29,083 nt of DNA from assembly GCA_035534495.1 (NCBI GenBank), contig DATLRW010000126.1, positions 1 to 29,083 of the forward strand, given 5' to 3'. A model generated the notes under the pieces. That model made no database searches. It was not told the origin of the DNA and saw only the letters and a program-made list of their open reading frames with translations. Every line of letters begins with the position of its first letter. Position 1 is the stretch's first letter. A program made the position numbers and the translations under genes. Below, one piece after another: positions 1 to 7,967 of this stretch. The DNA comes from JAKASX01 sp035534495. Its GTDB lineage: Bacteria > Acidobacteriota > Terriglobia > Acidiferrales > UBA7541.

Positions 1-2
1 CC

Positions 3-131
3 CTCGCGGCACGCCGGGTACGCGCCGAGCGGCACAACCCGGGCTCGATCGCCACGCTCCGCATCCGGCTCGCCCGGTTCCTGCTCAGACGGCTTACCTA
101 TGGCCCGTTCTGCTGCAGCCCCCGTTTATGA
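3..131 (+). CDS. possible 3' end of an unidentified gene (partial)
   Basis: A reading frame enters from the left edge and ends at TGA 129-131. About 42 codons are open, and most third positions are G or C (about 35 of 42 by eye), as in the real genes here; the other forward frames are less biased. The translated tail is rich in Arg and Leu and ends in a Cys-Cys pair followed by SPRL. I do not recognise it, and no domain can be claimed from so short a piece. It may equally be non-coding or the shadow of something on the other strand. Confidence 0.25.
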   Translation, partial: LAARRVRAERHNPGSIATLRIRLARFLLRRLTYGPFCCSPRL

Positions 132-142
132 CACAGTAGTAT

Positions 143-170
143 TAGAATGCCAAAGACTCGAGTGAGGAGG
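143..170 (+). promoter_or_regulatory. putative -10 (TAGAAT) and ribosome binding site of the DUF4440 gene
   Basis: TAGAAT at 143-148 matches the bacterial -10 consensus in five of six positions. A strong Shine-Dalgarno GAGGAGG lies at 164-170, five bases before the GTG start at 176. No convincing -35 hexamer is seen. The ribosome site is what decides the GTG start; the promoter itself is inferred. Confidence 0.4.
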
Positions 171-175
171 ACACA

Positions 176-691
176 GTGATCGCAACTCGTCTGAACGTGG
201 CTCTAGGGGCGGTTCTATTCCTATTTCTCTCCGTACCTGTCTCCGCCGCGCAGAGCGCAAAGCAGGCCGACTCCGCCGCCATCCAGCATGCCGTCATGGG
301 GCTTGAGACCGCCTGGAATCATCACAATGCCGCCGCGCTGGCCGCCTTTTATGCCGAGGATGCGGACCTTACCAATCTGGCCGGCCTATACATCCACGGC
401 AGAAAGGGCATTGAAGCTCACCTCGCGATGCTGTACCGCGGCCCCTTCAAGAACGCCTCACGCCACGATACGGTGCGCAGCATTCGCATGCTGACGCCAA
501 CGCTCGCCCTGGTGGATGTGTACACGTCGACCGTAACAGGCGCCAAGGCCGCCGACGGATCTCCAACGCCGCCGGTGAAGGGCCTGATGAGTTTGGTCAT
601 GGCCAAACAGGGCGGCCGATGGCTAATCGTCGTCTTTCATGAACAGGACTTCCCGTCCGGGCCTGCTCCCGCCGCCCCGACAGGCAAGTAA
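176..691 (+). CDS. secreted SnoaL-like / DUF4440 protein (SgcJ/EcaC type)
   Basis: This 171-residue protein starts with GTG behind a GAGGAGG site. Residues 1-24 look like a Sec signal peptide: a short basic start, a hydrophobic stretch (about 8-20) and a cleavage-type VSA/A. The mature part resembles the SgcJ/EcaC branch of the NTF2/SnoaL fold. It has a helix with the family pattern LETAWNHHNAAALAAFYAEDAD, interrupted here as LETAWNHHN then AAFYAEDAD, then a central sheet and a C-terminal GRWLIVVFHEQ strand. Members are small alpha+beta-barrel proteins whose ligands are usually unknown; some are enzymes and some bind small molecules. Export suggests a periplasmic role. Nothing nearby points to a substrate, so the name is structural only. 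Confidence 0.8.
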   Translation: MIATRLNVALGAVLFLFLSVPVSAAQSAKQADSAAIQHAVMGLETAWNHHNAAALAAFYAEDADLTNLAGLYIHGRKGIEAHLAMLYRGPFKNASRHDTVRSIRMLTPTLALVDVYTSTVTGAKAADGSPTPPVKGLMSLVMAKQGGRWLIVVFHEQDFPSGPAPAAPTGK

Positions 692-825
692 ACCGGATTC
701 GCCGATTTAAACATCTGGTTTGCGTTCACCCGGGTCCGGGTGTATCTGGCGATCTCGTTTCCGCCTCGGCAGCGGGCTTGCTCCGCTCCCGCCAGGAAGT
801 AGGATGATTCCCGAAGTGCGAAACG

Positions 826-831
826 TATAAT
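826..831 (+). promoter_or_regulatory. consensus -10 (TATAAT) six bases before the channel gene
   Basis: A perfect TATAAT sits at 826-831, and the GTG start codon of the channel gene is at 838. Transcription normally begins about seven bases after the -10, so the mRNA would start at or next to the start codon and have no leader. No Shine-Dalgarno is present, which fits. No good -35 is visible. Confidence 0.4.
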
Positions 832-837
832 GCTGGC

Positions 838-1848
838 GTGCGACTCCTCCGCCAAGTAGCCATCATTCTGGGGATGGTGGTTGCCCTGCTCGTCGTGGGA
901 ACCGTGGGGTTCCGGATCACCGAGCACTGGGGCTGGTTCAAGTGCCTTTACGCCACCCTGATGACCGTCTCGACGATCGGCGCGGAACCCGAAAACCAAC
1001 TTTCCGGTACCGGTCAGTACTTCAACGTTGTCCTGATTCTCCTGGGACTCGGCGTCATCGGCTACGCGATCGGAATGCTCACCCACGGGGTGATACAATC
1101 CGAACTCGGTCGCTTCTTCGGCCGCCGCCGCATGAAACGCGAAATCTCCAACCTCCATGGCCACTTCATCGTTTGCGGCGCCGGGCGCGTCGGGCGGCGC
1201 ATCGCCGCCGAGGTGAGCGCCCGCCGGCTGCCGGTCGTGATCGTCGACAGGGATCCGAACCGGGCGCACTGGGCCGAGGAGCAGAACCTGCCGGTGATTC
1301 TGGGCGACGCCACGAACGAGGCGGTGCTGCGCGAGGCGAGAATCGAGCAAGCCCGGGCGCTGGCCAGCGCCGTTACGACCGACGCTCAAAACGTTTACAT
1401 CGTGCTGACGGCCCGCAGCCAGGCCCCGGGCCTCTTTATCGTCGCGCGAGCCAGCGAAGAAAACGCCGAATCGAAACTGCTGAAAGCCGGCGCCAATCTG
1501 GTCGTCTCCCCCTACCTCTACGCCGGGCAGCGCATGGCGCGCCTGATGACCCGGCCCCATGTGCAGCGCTTTATCGACCTTGCCCTTTCCTCGCTTGGCA
1601 ACGAGCTCGATCTGCAGATGGAAGAGGTTTCGATTGGCCAGCGTTCACGGCTGGCCGGAATCCGGCTGGGCGAGGCCGATCTGCGCAACCGCCTCGGCGT
1701 GCTCGTGCTGGCCATTCGACGCAAGACCGGCCAGATAGAATTCAATCCCGCCTCCGAAGACCTGATCGAACCGGGAGACTTTCTGATCGCCATGGGCGAA
1801 ACCCAAGCCCTGAAAAACCTCGAATCGCTCGCCGGCGGGGAATCCTAA
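838..1848 (+). CDS. two-TM potassium-channel-type protein with RCK (TrkA-N/TrkA-C) domain, atypical filter
   Basis: This 336-residue protein has the layout of an MthK/Kch-type channel. TM1 is at about residues 7-25, followed by a pore helix, a filter segment at 43-50, TM2 at about 62-82 and a cytoplasmic RCK region. The RCK N-domain begins at HFIVCGAGRVGRR (GxGxxG at 114-119) with the acidic residue that ends the second strand in VIVDRDP. A TrkA-C-like domain fills the last 90 residues or so (RLAGIRLGEADLRN, then EPGDFLIAMG). Such proteins conduct K+ across the inner membrane under nucleotide or ion control. The filter reads TVSTIGAE where the family has TVxTVGYG(D/E), so Tyr and the second Gly are replaced; selectivity may differ. 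GTG 838 is the only in-frame start after an upstream TGA at 805. Confidence 0.85.
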   Translation: MRLLRQVAIILGMVVALLVVGTVGFRITEHWGWFKCLYATLMTVSTIGAEPENQLSGTGQYFNVVLILLGLGVIGYAIGMLTHGVIQSELGRFFGRRRMKREISNLHGHFIVCGAGRVGRRIAAEVSARRLPVVIVDRDPNRAHWAEEQNLPVILGDATNEAVLREARIEQARALASAVTTDAQNVYIVLTARSQAPGLFIVARASEENAESKLLKAGANLVVSPYLYAGQRMARLMTRPHVQRFIDLALSSLGNELDLQMEEVSIGQRSRLAGIRLGEADLRNRLGVLVLAIRRKTGQIEFNPASEDLIEPGDFLIAMGETQALKNLESLAGGES

Positions 1849-2123
1849 AGACGCATCGCCCGACGCCCGCGCCCGGGCCAGCTGTTCGCTTCAAAACCCT
1901 CCGGGCGCCCCGCGCCTGCCCCTCTTTGGCTCGACGCCGTTTCCTTCCCGAATCGAGCACGCTTTCCGCCCGCAGCCCTCTGCCCGTGCTACCCTATTTT
2001 GAAGGCGAGCGCGATCCTTCCCGTGGGTAGTTTTTTCATCGCCACGGGGGGTGTGCGAAGCGGCGCCTCGATCCAGGCGACGGCTTTCGCGAGCACTTTA
2101 CTGCGGGATCGCCAGGCAAAATC

Positions 2124-3254
2124 ATGCGAATCGGCATTACCTGTTATCCGACCTACGGCGGCTCGGGCGTTGTGGCGACCGAGCTGGGGCAGGAACTGGC
2201 CGCCCGCGGCCACAGCATTCACTTCATCAGCTATGCCCAGCCGGTCCGGCTGAACCTGGCCGACCCCAACGTGCAGTTTCACGAGGTGGAAGTTTCCACC
2301 TATCCGCTCTTCGACCATCCCCCCTACGCGCTGGCCCTGGCCACGAAAATGCTCGAGGTCTTCGAGAGCGAATCGCTCGATCTTCTCCACGTCCACTACG
2401 CCATTCCCCATTCCGTCAGCGCCATCCTGGCGCGTTCGATGGCGGCGCCGCGCCGGCTGCCCTTTATCACCACGCTGCATGGAACGGACATCACCCTGGT
2501 CGGTGCGAACCGGGAATACCTGCCCATTACGCGCTTTTCCATCGAACAGAGCGACGGCGTGACGGCCATTTCGCATTACCTGCGGGAGAGAACCATTCAG
2601 GAGTTCGACATCCGGCGGCCGATCGAGATGATTCCCGATTTCGTCAACTGCGACGTCTATTCCCGTTCGGCCGATGGCGAGCTGCGCGCCCGCGTCGCGC
2701 CGGGCGGCGAGCCGATCCTGATGCACCTCTCGAATTTCCGTCCCGTCAAACGCGCCCTGGACGCCGTCGAGATCTTCGCGCTGGTTCGCGACAAAATGCC
2801 CGCCAAGCTCGTCATGATCGGGGACGGTCCCGACCGCGCCGCGGCCGAACACATAGCGAGCAAAAAGGGTCTGCACCAGGACGTGCACTTCCTCGGCAAG
2901 CAGGACGGCGTCTACCGGAAACTCGCCGGCGCCGATCTGTTTCTGCTGCCTTCCCAACTGGAATCCTTTGGACTGGCCGCGCTCGAGGCGATGGCGTGCG
3001 AGGTTCCCGTCATCGCGACAAACGTCGGCGGCGTGCCGGAAGTCGTCGAGCACGGCGTCGATGGATACCTGGTCGAGCCGGGCGACGTTGCCTCCGCCGC
3101 GCGGTATGCCGTGGAAATCCTGTCCCGGGCCGACCGCGGCCGGGAAATGGGACTGCGCGCGCGCGCCGATGCGGAAAAGAAATACTCGGCCAAGGACGTC
3201 ATCCCGCAGTACGAGCGGTATTACCAGAGCGTCGTTTCCGGGTCTCGCGATTAG
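2124..3254 (+). CDS. bshA: N-acetyl-alpha-D-glucosaminyl L-malate synthase BshA
   Basis: This 376-residue GT4-family (GT-B fold) glycosyltransferase has the features of BshA, which joins GlcNAc from UDP-GlcNAc to L-malate in the first step of bacillithiol synthesis in the cytoplasm. The N-terminal MRIGITCYPTYGGSG loop (GGSG at 12-15) is typical, as are HVHYAIPHS (about 89-97) and TTLHGTDITLVG (116-127). Also present are HLSNFRPVKR (201-210) and the nucleotide-sugar motif E-x7-E (Glu280 and Glu288, in ESFGLAALE). The length matches the family. BshA occurs in Firmicutes, Bacteroidota, Deinococcota and Acidobacteriota. No bshC is in the window. The PIG-L gene two positions downstream is exported and is therefore a poor BshB candidate. 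Only a weak ribosome site precedes ATG 2124. Confidence 0.92.
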   Translation: MRIGITCYPTYGGSGVVATELGQELAARGHSIHFISYAQPVRLNLADPNVQFHEVEVSTYPLFDHPPYALALATKMLEVFESESLDLLHVHYAIPHSVSAILARSMAAPRRLPFITTLHGTDITLVGANREYLPITRFSIEQSDGVTAISHYLRERTIQEFDIRRPIEMIPDFVNCDVYSRSADGELRARVAPGGEPILMHLSNFRPVKRALDAVEIFALVRDKMPAKLVMIGDGPDRAAAEHIASKKGLHQDVHFLGKQDGVYRKLAGADLFLLPSQLESFGLAALEAMACEVPVIATNVGGVPEVVEHGVDGYLVEPGDVASAARYAVEILSRADRGREMGLRARADAEKKYSAKDVIPQYERYYQSVVSGSRD

Positions 3255-3487
3255 CGCCGGGCACGGCCGAAACATCCGGCATACATCCTTCCGGTTGCGC
3301 CTGTCGCGGCCGGCCCAGCCCCCCCCAGGCACGGCCAGCCGTAGAAGCATCGCGGCCCGCGCGGGGAAAGGATTGGCTGGAAGCACTCGATCCAGGGTAT
3401 TTTGTGCGCGTGCGCCGGCCCATCGAGCGGGACGGCAAGGCGTCCTGACGCCCCGACGCCATCCGGCGACCGGCAAGCTCGTTTTCC

Positions 3488-4963
3488 ATGGAAACAAAAG
3501 CGTCTTCGCAAAACACGCAGCTGGTCCGCGGCCTGGGCCTTGGGGGGGCGATCGCCCTCAACGTGAATTTGATGATCGGCGTCGGGCCATTCATCACCCT
3601 GCCGCTCGTCGTCGAGGCGATGGGCGGGCCGCAGGCGATGCTGGGCTGGGTATTGGGCGCGCTGCTGGCGCTCTGCGACGGTCTGGTCATCGCCGAGCTG
3701 GGCGCGGCGATGCCCGATGCCGGCGGCTCCTACGCCTATATCCGCGACATCTACGGCCGCAACAAACTCGGCCGCCTGCTCTCCTTCCTGTTCGTTTGGC
3801 AGCTCACCTTCAGCGCACCGCTCAGCATCGCCAGCGGCTGCATCGGCCTCTCCCTCTACGCGGCCTATTTGTGGCCGTCGCTGCTGCGCCCCGTCGGCAG
3901 CCTGCATCTGTCGCTGCCACTCGGCGGCGCGCTCAACGGCAACCTGCTGATCACCCGCGGCACATTCCTGGCGATTGCCGTCTGCCTGCTCGCGACCCTG
4001 CTCTCCTACCGCAAGATCGGCATGGTTGGCTCGGTTTCCAAATTCCTGTTCTGGGGAGTGCTGGGCACGATCCTCTGGGTCATTTTCGCGGGATTCACTC
4101 ATTTCCATCCCTCGCTCGCTTTCACCTTCCCCCCGGGAGCCTTCCGCTTCTCCTCGGGCTTCTTCCTCGGGCTCGGGGCGGCGATGCTGGTAACCACCTA
4201 CGACTACTGGGGCTATTACAACGTCGCTTTTCTCGGCGGCGAGGTTCGCGATCCGGGCCGCACCATTCCGCGAGCGGTCATCTATTCGGTCGTTCTGGTG
4301 GCGGCTCTCTATCTGGCGATGACGCTCGGCGTCATGGGGGTCATTCCGTGGCAGGAACTGATGGTGACCGCGCACTCCAACGCCCGGGATTTCGTCATCT
4401 CCTCCTTCATGCAGCGCATCTACGGACGGACGGCGGCCGCCGTCGTCACGCTGCTGATTCTCTGGACGGCGTTCGCATCGATTTTTTCGCTTCTGATGGG
4501 TTATTCGCGCGTGCCGTACGCGGCCGCGCTCGACGGGAACTATTTCCGCGCGTTCAAGCGCCTGCACCCGCGGCACCAGTTCCCGAGCGTTTCGCTGGTG
4601 ACGGTCGGGGTGGTAGCGGCGGTCTTTTGCACGATGCAACTGGTGAGCGTGATCGCCGCGCTCGTGGTGATCCGTCTATTGCTGCAGTTTCTGGTCCAGG
4701 ACGTCGGCCTGATCGTGCTGCGCATACGCCGGCCCGATCTCGACCGGCCGTTCCGCATGTGGCTCTATCCGCTGCCCGCGCTGGTGGCCATCGCCGGTTT
4801 TATCTACATCCTGATTTCGCGGCCTCATTTTGCCCGGGAGTTGCGTTACGGATTCGTCATCCTGCTCGCCGGCCTGATCATCTACGCCGTGCGTGCCGTT
4901 CGCCGCTCGGAATGGCCCTTTACCCGGGGCCAGGCGAGCGCGCCGGGCCCCGGCGAGCCGTAG
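3488..4963 (+). CDS. APC-superfamily amino acid permease
   Basis: This 491-residue polytopic inner-membrane protein has about 12 hydrophobic segments. It opens with the APC signature region: NLMIGVGPFITLP in TM1 and then AELGAAMPDAGGSYAYIRD around residues 70-88. The glycine-rich unwound TM1 and the loop containing PDAGGSY are substrate-binding elements in this family. TM6 carries TYDYWGYYNVAFLGGEVRD, matching the conserved stretch in which an acidic GGEVxDP follows the helix. It resembles the LAT/APA amino acid exchangers and uptake systems more than the GABA permeases, but the substrate cannot be read from sequence. Start ATG 3488 has no clear Shine-Dalgarno. It stands alone between bshA (233-bp gap) and the PIG-L gene (94-bp gap). 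Confidence 0.88.
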   Translation: METKASSQNTQLVRGLGLGGAIALNVNLMIGVGPFITLPLVVEAMGGPQAMLGWVLGALLALCDGLVIAELGAAMPDAGGSYAYIRDIYGRNKLGRLLSFLFVWQLTFSAPLSIASGCIGLSLYAAYLWPSLLRPVGSLHLSLPLGGALNGNLLITRGTFLAIAVCLLATLLSYRKIGMVGSVSKFLFWGVLGTILWVIFAGFTHFHPSLAFTFPPGAFRFSSGFFLGLGAAMLVTTYDYWGYYNVAFLGGEVRDPGRTIPRAVIYSVVLVAALYLAMTLGVMGVIPWQELMVTAHSNARDFVISSFMQRIYGRTAAAVVTLLILWTAFASIFSLLMGYSRVPYAAALDGNYFRAFKRLHPRHQFPSVSLVTVGVVAAVFCTMQLVSVIAALVVIRLLLQFLVQDVGLIVLRIRRPDLDRPFRMWLYPLPALVAIAGFIYILISRPHFARELRYGFVILLAGLIIYAVRAVRRSEWPFTRGQASAPGPGEP

Positions 4964-4965
4964 CG

Positions 4966-4971
4966 TAGAAT
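4966..4971 (+). promoter_or_regulatory. putative -10 (TAGAAT) upstream of the PIG-L gene
   Basis: TAGAAT lies immediately after the permease stop codon (TAG 4961-4963) and about 86 bases before the ATG at 5058. The same hexamer occurs upstream of the DUF4440 gene and of thiC. No recognisable -35. A GGGGGAAAG ribosome site precedes the ATG. Confidence 0.3.
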
Positions 4972-5057
4972 GAAGCTTTCGGGCGTCCCGAAGATTCCTG
5001 GCGGCGCCGGTTGATGCAGGCGGCATATCGGCCGAGAATTTCCAATTTGGGGGAAAG

Positions 5058-7883
5058 ATGAAGTTTAAGCGAATTGCCGGTCTGGCAGCCGTCGCTGGCG
5101 CGCTGGCGCTCGGGATGGGGCTGGTTGCGCGCCGCGTCGTCGCGCAGCCGCCATGGGCCGTGAGCATCCGGCCCGAGACCCGCCTGCGTCCCATCGCCAT
5201 CGATCGCGGCGCCGCCGCCCTGTGGCAGAGCCTGCTGAAGCTGCACACGCGCGCCAGCATGCTGATGATCGACGCCCATCCGGACGACGAAGACGGCGGG
5301 CTGCTGGCCTACGAATCACGCGGCCAGGGCGCGCGCGTCGCGCTGCTCACGCTGAACCGGGGCGAATCGGGGCAGAACCTGATGGGTTCGGACCTGTTCG
5401 ACGCCTTGGGGCTGGTGCGCACCGAGGAGCTGCTCGACGCCGACCAGTATTACGGCTCCCAGCAGTATTTCACGCCGGTCATCGACTTCGGCTTCTCGAA
5501 GTCGAAAGAAGAAACCCTTCAAAAATGGGGGCACCGCCGCACTCTCGCGCAAGTCGTTCGCGTCATCCGCATGGTCCGCCCGCTCGTGCTCACCTCGGTT
5601 TTCGTCGGCGGGCCCTCCGACGGGCACGGCCACCATCAGGCCTCGGGCGAGATGGCGCAGGAAGCCTTCAGCGACGCCGGCAATCCCCACATGTTCCCCG
5701 AGCAGATTCGCCAGGGGCTGCGGCCCTGGACGCCGCTAAAGGATTACGCCCGCGTGCCCACCTTCGCGATTCGCGACGGCCACATCCGGGATTATGCGGA
5801 TGGCCACACCTACCCCTTGCGCTTTTACAACTACGTCAGCGGCAAATGGATGAACGGGATGCTTTCGGCCGATCTCACCATCCCCGAGGGCCGCTACGAT
5901 CCGCTGCTCGGTGGCTCGTTCCTGCAGATCGGGCGTGAAGGCCTGGGTTTCCAGAAATCGCAGACAGGCGGAATCACCCCTCCCCCGCCCGGCCCCTACA
6001 ACGCGGCCTATCATCTTTTTGGCTCGCGCGTTCATGCGCCCGCGAAAGGCAATTCGATGTTCGCCGGCATCGACGTTTCTCTCGCCGGGATTGCCGATCT
6101 GGCCGGAGGGCAAAACAACGCGTTTCTGAAGACCGGCCTGGCGAAAATCAACCGGGACGTCGAGCAGGCGATGCGGCAATTTGACGAGCGGCGTCCCGAT
6201 GCCATCGCGCCGCTGCTCGCGGCCGGGGCCAAGGCCAACCTCGCCCTGATCGATCAGGTGCGGTCGAGTTCGCTCGCGGCCGAGGCGAAATACAACGTCC
6301 TGTATGAGCTGCGGATCAAACAGGCTCAATTCAATACCGCCCTGGCCGAATCGCTGGGGCTTTCCGTTCGTGCGTCGGTAACACCGGACCAGGCGCCTCA
6401 ACCCAACTTCGGGAGATTCCGCTACCCGAGCACGCCTCGCGTAGCGATTCCCGGCGAGACGATCCATGTCAGCGTGCGCGCCGCCGACCAGAACGGGATT
6501 CCCGTCGCGATCGAGCGGGTCTGGATCGACACGCCGCAAGGCGAAAGGTGGAGCGTCTCGCCCGAGGGAAAATCGCCCAGCCTTCTCGGCGCGGGCCAGG
6601 TGTCGTCGGAACGCTTCCAGGTCCGGGTAGCCGAGGATGCCAAGCCCACGCGGCCCTATTTCTCGCGCGCCAGCGTCGAGCAGAACAACTACACCATCGA
6701 CGATCCGAAATACCTGGACCTGCCCTTCGCGCCCTATCCGGTTTCCGGTTGGGTGGAGTTCGAATATGAAGGGGTGCCTGTGCGGGCGGGACAGGTCGCC
6801 CAGACATTTCAACGCGAGACAGGTTTTGGGGATGTGCCCGAGCCTTTGGTTGTGGCCCCGGCCATCTCGCTCAGGATTTCTCCGCGCGCGGCAGTCGTGC
6901 CGCTGAGCGCGAAATCCTTTCCACTCTCGGTTCTCGTCCACAGCAACATCGAGGCAGCGGCGCAGGGAACAGTGAGACTCGACCTGCCCGCCGGCTGGGA
7001 TGCGGCGCCCGCGTTCGTACCTTTTTCCATAGCGAAGCACGGCCAGGACGAAACAATCCGGTTCACGGTGCGTCCGGCCTCGCTTCAGCAAAAACCGTAC
7101 GAACTGCACGCCGTCGCCATGTGCGGCGGCCGCCGGTACACGGAGGGCTATGAGCAGGTCGGCTATCCCGGATTGCGCCCCTACTATCTGTATCGTCCGG
7201 CGAACTACGAAACAACCGGGGTTGACGTGAAGATCGCTCCGGGGCTGAAAGTCGGTTTCCTGGAGGGCACCGGGTCCCAAGTACCGGAATCGCTCGTGGC
7301 CCTGGGCGTGCATACCACGTCACTCAATGCGCAGGAGATCGCCTCGGGCGACCTCGCCCGGTTCAACGCCATCATCATCGGCGTGCGCGCCTATTCGGTT
7401 CAACCGGCACTGGCTACCTACAACCAGCGCCTGCTGGCCTACGTCCACCAGGGCGGCACACTGATCGTGCAGTATCAAGCGGGCACCTACAACCATAACT
7501 ACGGGCCGTATCCTCTGGAGGTCAACGCTACGCCCACCGGGACGGTCACGAACGAGGATTCGGCGGTTCAATTCCTGCTGCCCGACAATCCGGCATTGCG
7601 TTGGCCCAACAGGATCGGCGAGCAGGACTTCGCCGGCTGGGTCGAAGAGCGCGGCCATAGCTTCGCCGCCTCCTGGGATCCGCATTGGAAGGCTTTGGTC
7701 GAAATGCACGACCCGGGGCAGGCACCACAACGGGGCGGCCTTTTAATCGCCCGTTATGGAAAAGGCGAATATGTCTACGAGGCGCTGGCGCTCTACCGCC
7801 AATTGCCCGCCGGCGTTCCCGGCTCTTATCGCATCATGGCTAACCTTTTGAGCTTGAGCGCCAATCCCGCGCGCGGGCGCTGA
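5058..7883 (+). CDS. large exported PIG-L (LmbE-like) deacetylase-family protein
   Basis: This 941-residue protein begins with a signal peptide (basic KFKR, hydrophobic about 7-24, possible cleavage after VVAQ at 30). The PIG-L domain occupies about 65-330. It has the zinc motif AHPDDE at 73-78, the LTLNRGESGQN loop at 98-107, and a distal GHGHHQ around 189-194 that supplies the further zinc histidine. PIG-L enzymes are Zn-dependent N-deacetylases of GlcNAc-containing compounds. A long beta-rich middle region (about 450-720) and a C-terminal Rossmann-like segment from about 735 (GLKVGFLEGTGSQVPESL, then IIIGVRAY) resembling ThuA/class I glutamine-amidotransferase folds follow. Family members of this size are common in acidobacteria and Bacteroidota and are mostly unstudied. 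The substrate is probably an extracytoplasmic glycan or glycoconjugate. Confidence 0.85.
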   Translation: MKFKRIAGLAAVAGALALGMGLVARRVVAQPPWAVSIRPETRLRPIAIDRGAAALWQSLLKLHTRASMLMIDAHPDDEDGGLLAYESRGQGARVALLTLNRGESGQNLMGSDLFDALGLVRTEELLDADQYYGSQQYFTPVIDFGFSKSKEETLQKWGHRRTLAQVVRVIRMVRPLVLTSVFVGGPSDGHGHHQASGEMAQEAFSDAGNPHMFPEQIRQGLRPWTPLKDYARVPTFAIRDGHIRDYADGHTYPLRFYNYVSGKWMNGMLSADLTIPEGRYDPLLGGSFLQIGREGLGFQKSQTGGITPPPPGPYNAAYHLFGSRVHAPAKGNSMFAGIDVSLAGIADLAGGQNNAFLKTGLAKINRDVEQAMRQFDERRPDAIAPLLAAGAKANLALIDQVRSSSLAAEAKYNVLYELRIKQAQFNTALAESLGLSVRASVTPDQAPQPNFGRFRYPSTPRVAIPGETIHVSVRAADQNGIPVAIERVWIDTPQGERWSVSPEGKSPSLLGAGQVSSERFQVRVAEDAKPTRPYFSRASVEQNNYTIDDPKYLDLPFAPYPVSGWVEFEYEGVPVRAGQVAQTFQRETGFGDVPEPLVVAPAISLRISPRAAVVPLSAKSFPLSVLVHSNIEAAAQGTVRLDLPAGWDAAPAFVPFSIAKHGQDETIRFTVRPASLQQKPYELHAVAMCGGRRYTEGYEQVGYPGLRPYYLYRPANYETTGVDVKIAPGLKVGFLEGTGSQVPESLVALGVHTTSLNAQEIASGDLARFNAIIIGVRAYSVQPALATYNQRLLAYVHQGGTLIVQYQAGTYNHNYGPYPLEVNATPTGTVTNEDSAVQFLLPDNPALRWPNRIGEQDFAGWVEERGHSFAASWDPHWKALVEMHDPGQAPQRGGLLIARYGKGEYVYEALALYRQLPAGVPGSYRIMANLLSLSANPARGR

Positions 7884-7967
7884 TTCCGTTCCGGCCGAAA
7901 TCCCCGCCGGGCGCCAGGCCCGGGGAAAATCGGCGCACGCAGGGCCGCCAGGAGCATTCATCGCGCC

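Noticed and set aside
1989..4639. Long minus-strand frames opposite bshA and the permease (462-502 codons)
   Set aside because: Their translations are Arg/Gly/Asp-rich without motifs, while the + strand encodes BshA and an APC permease with conserved residues.
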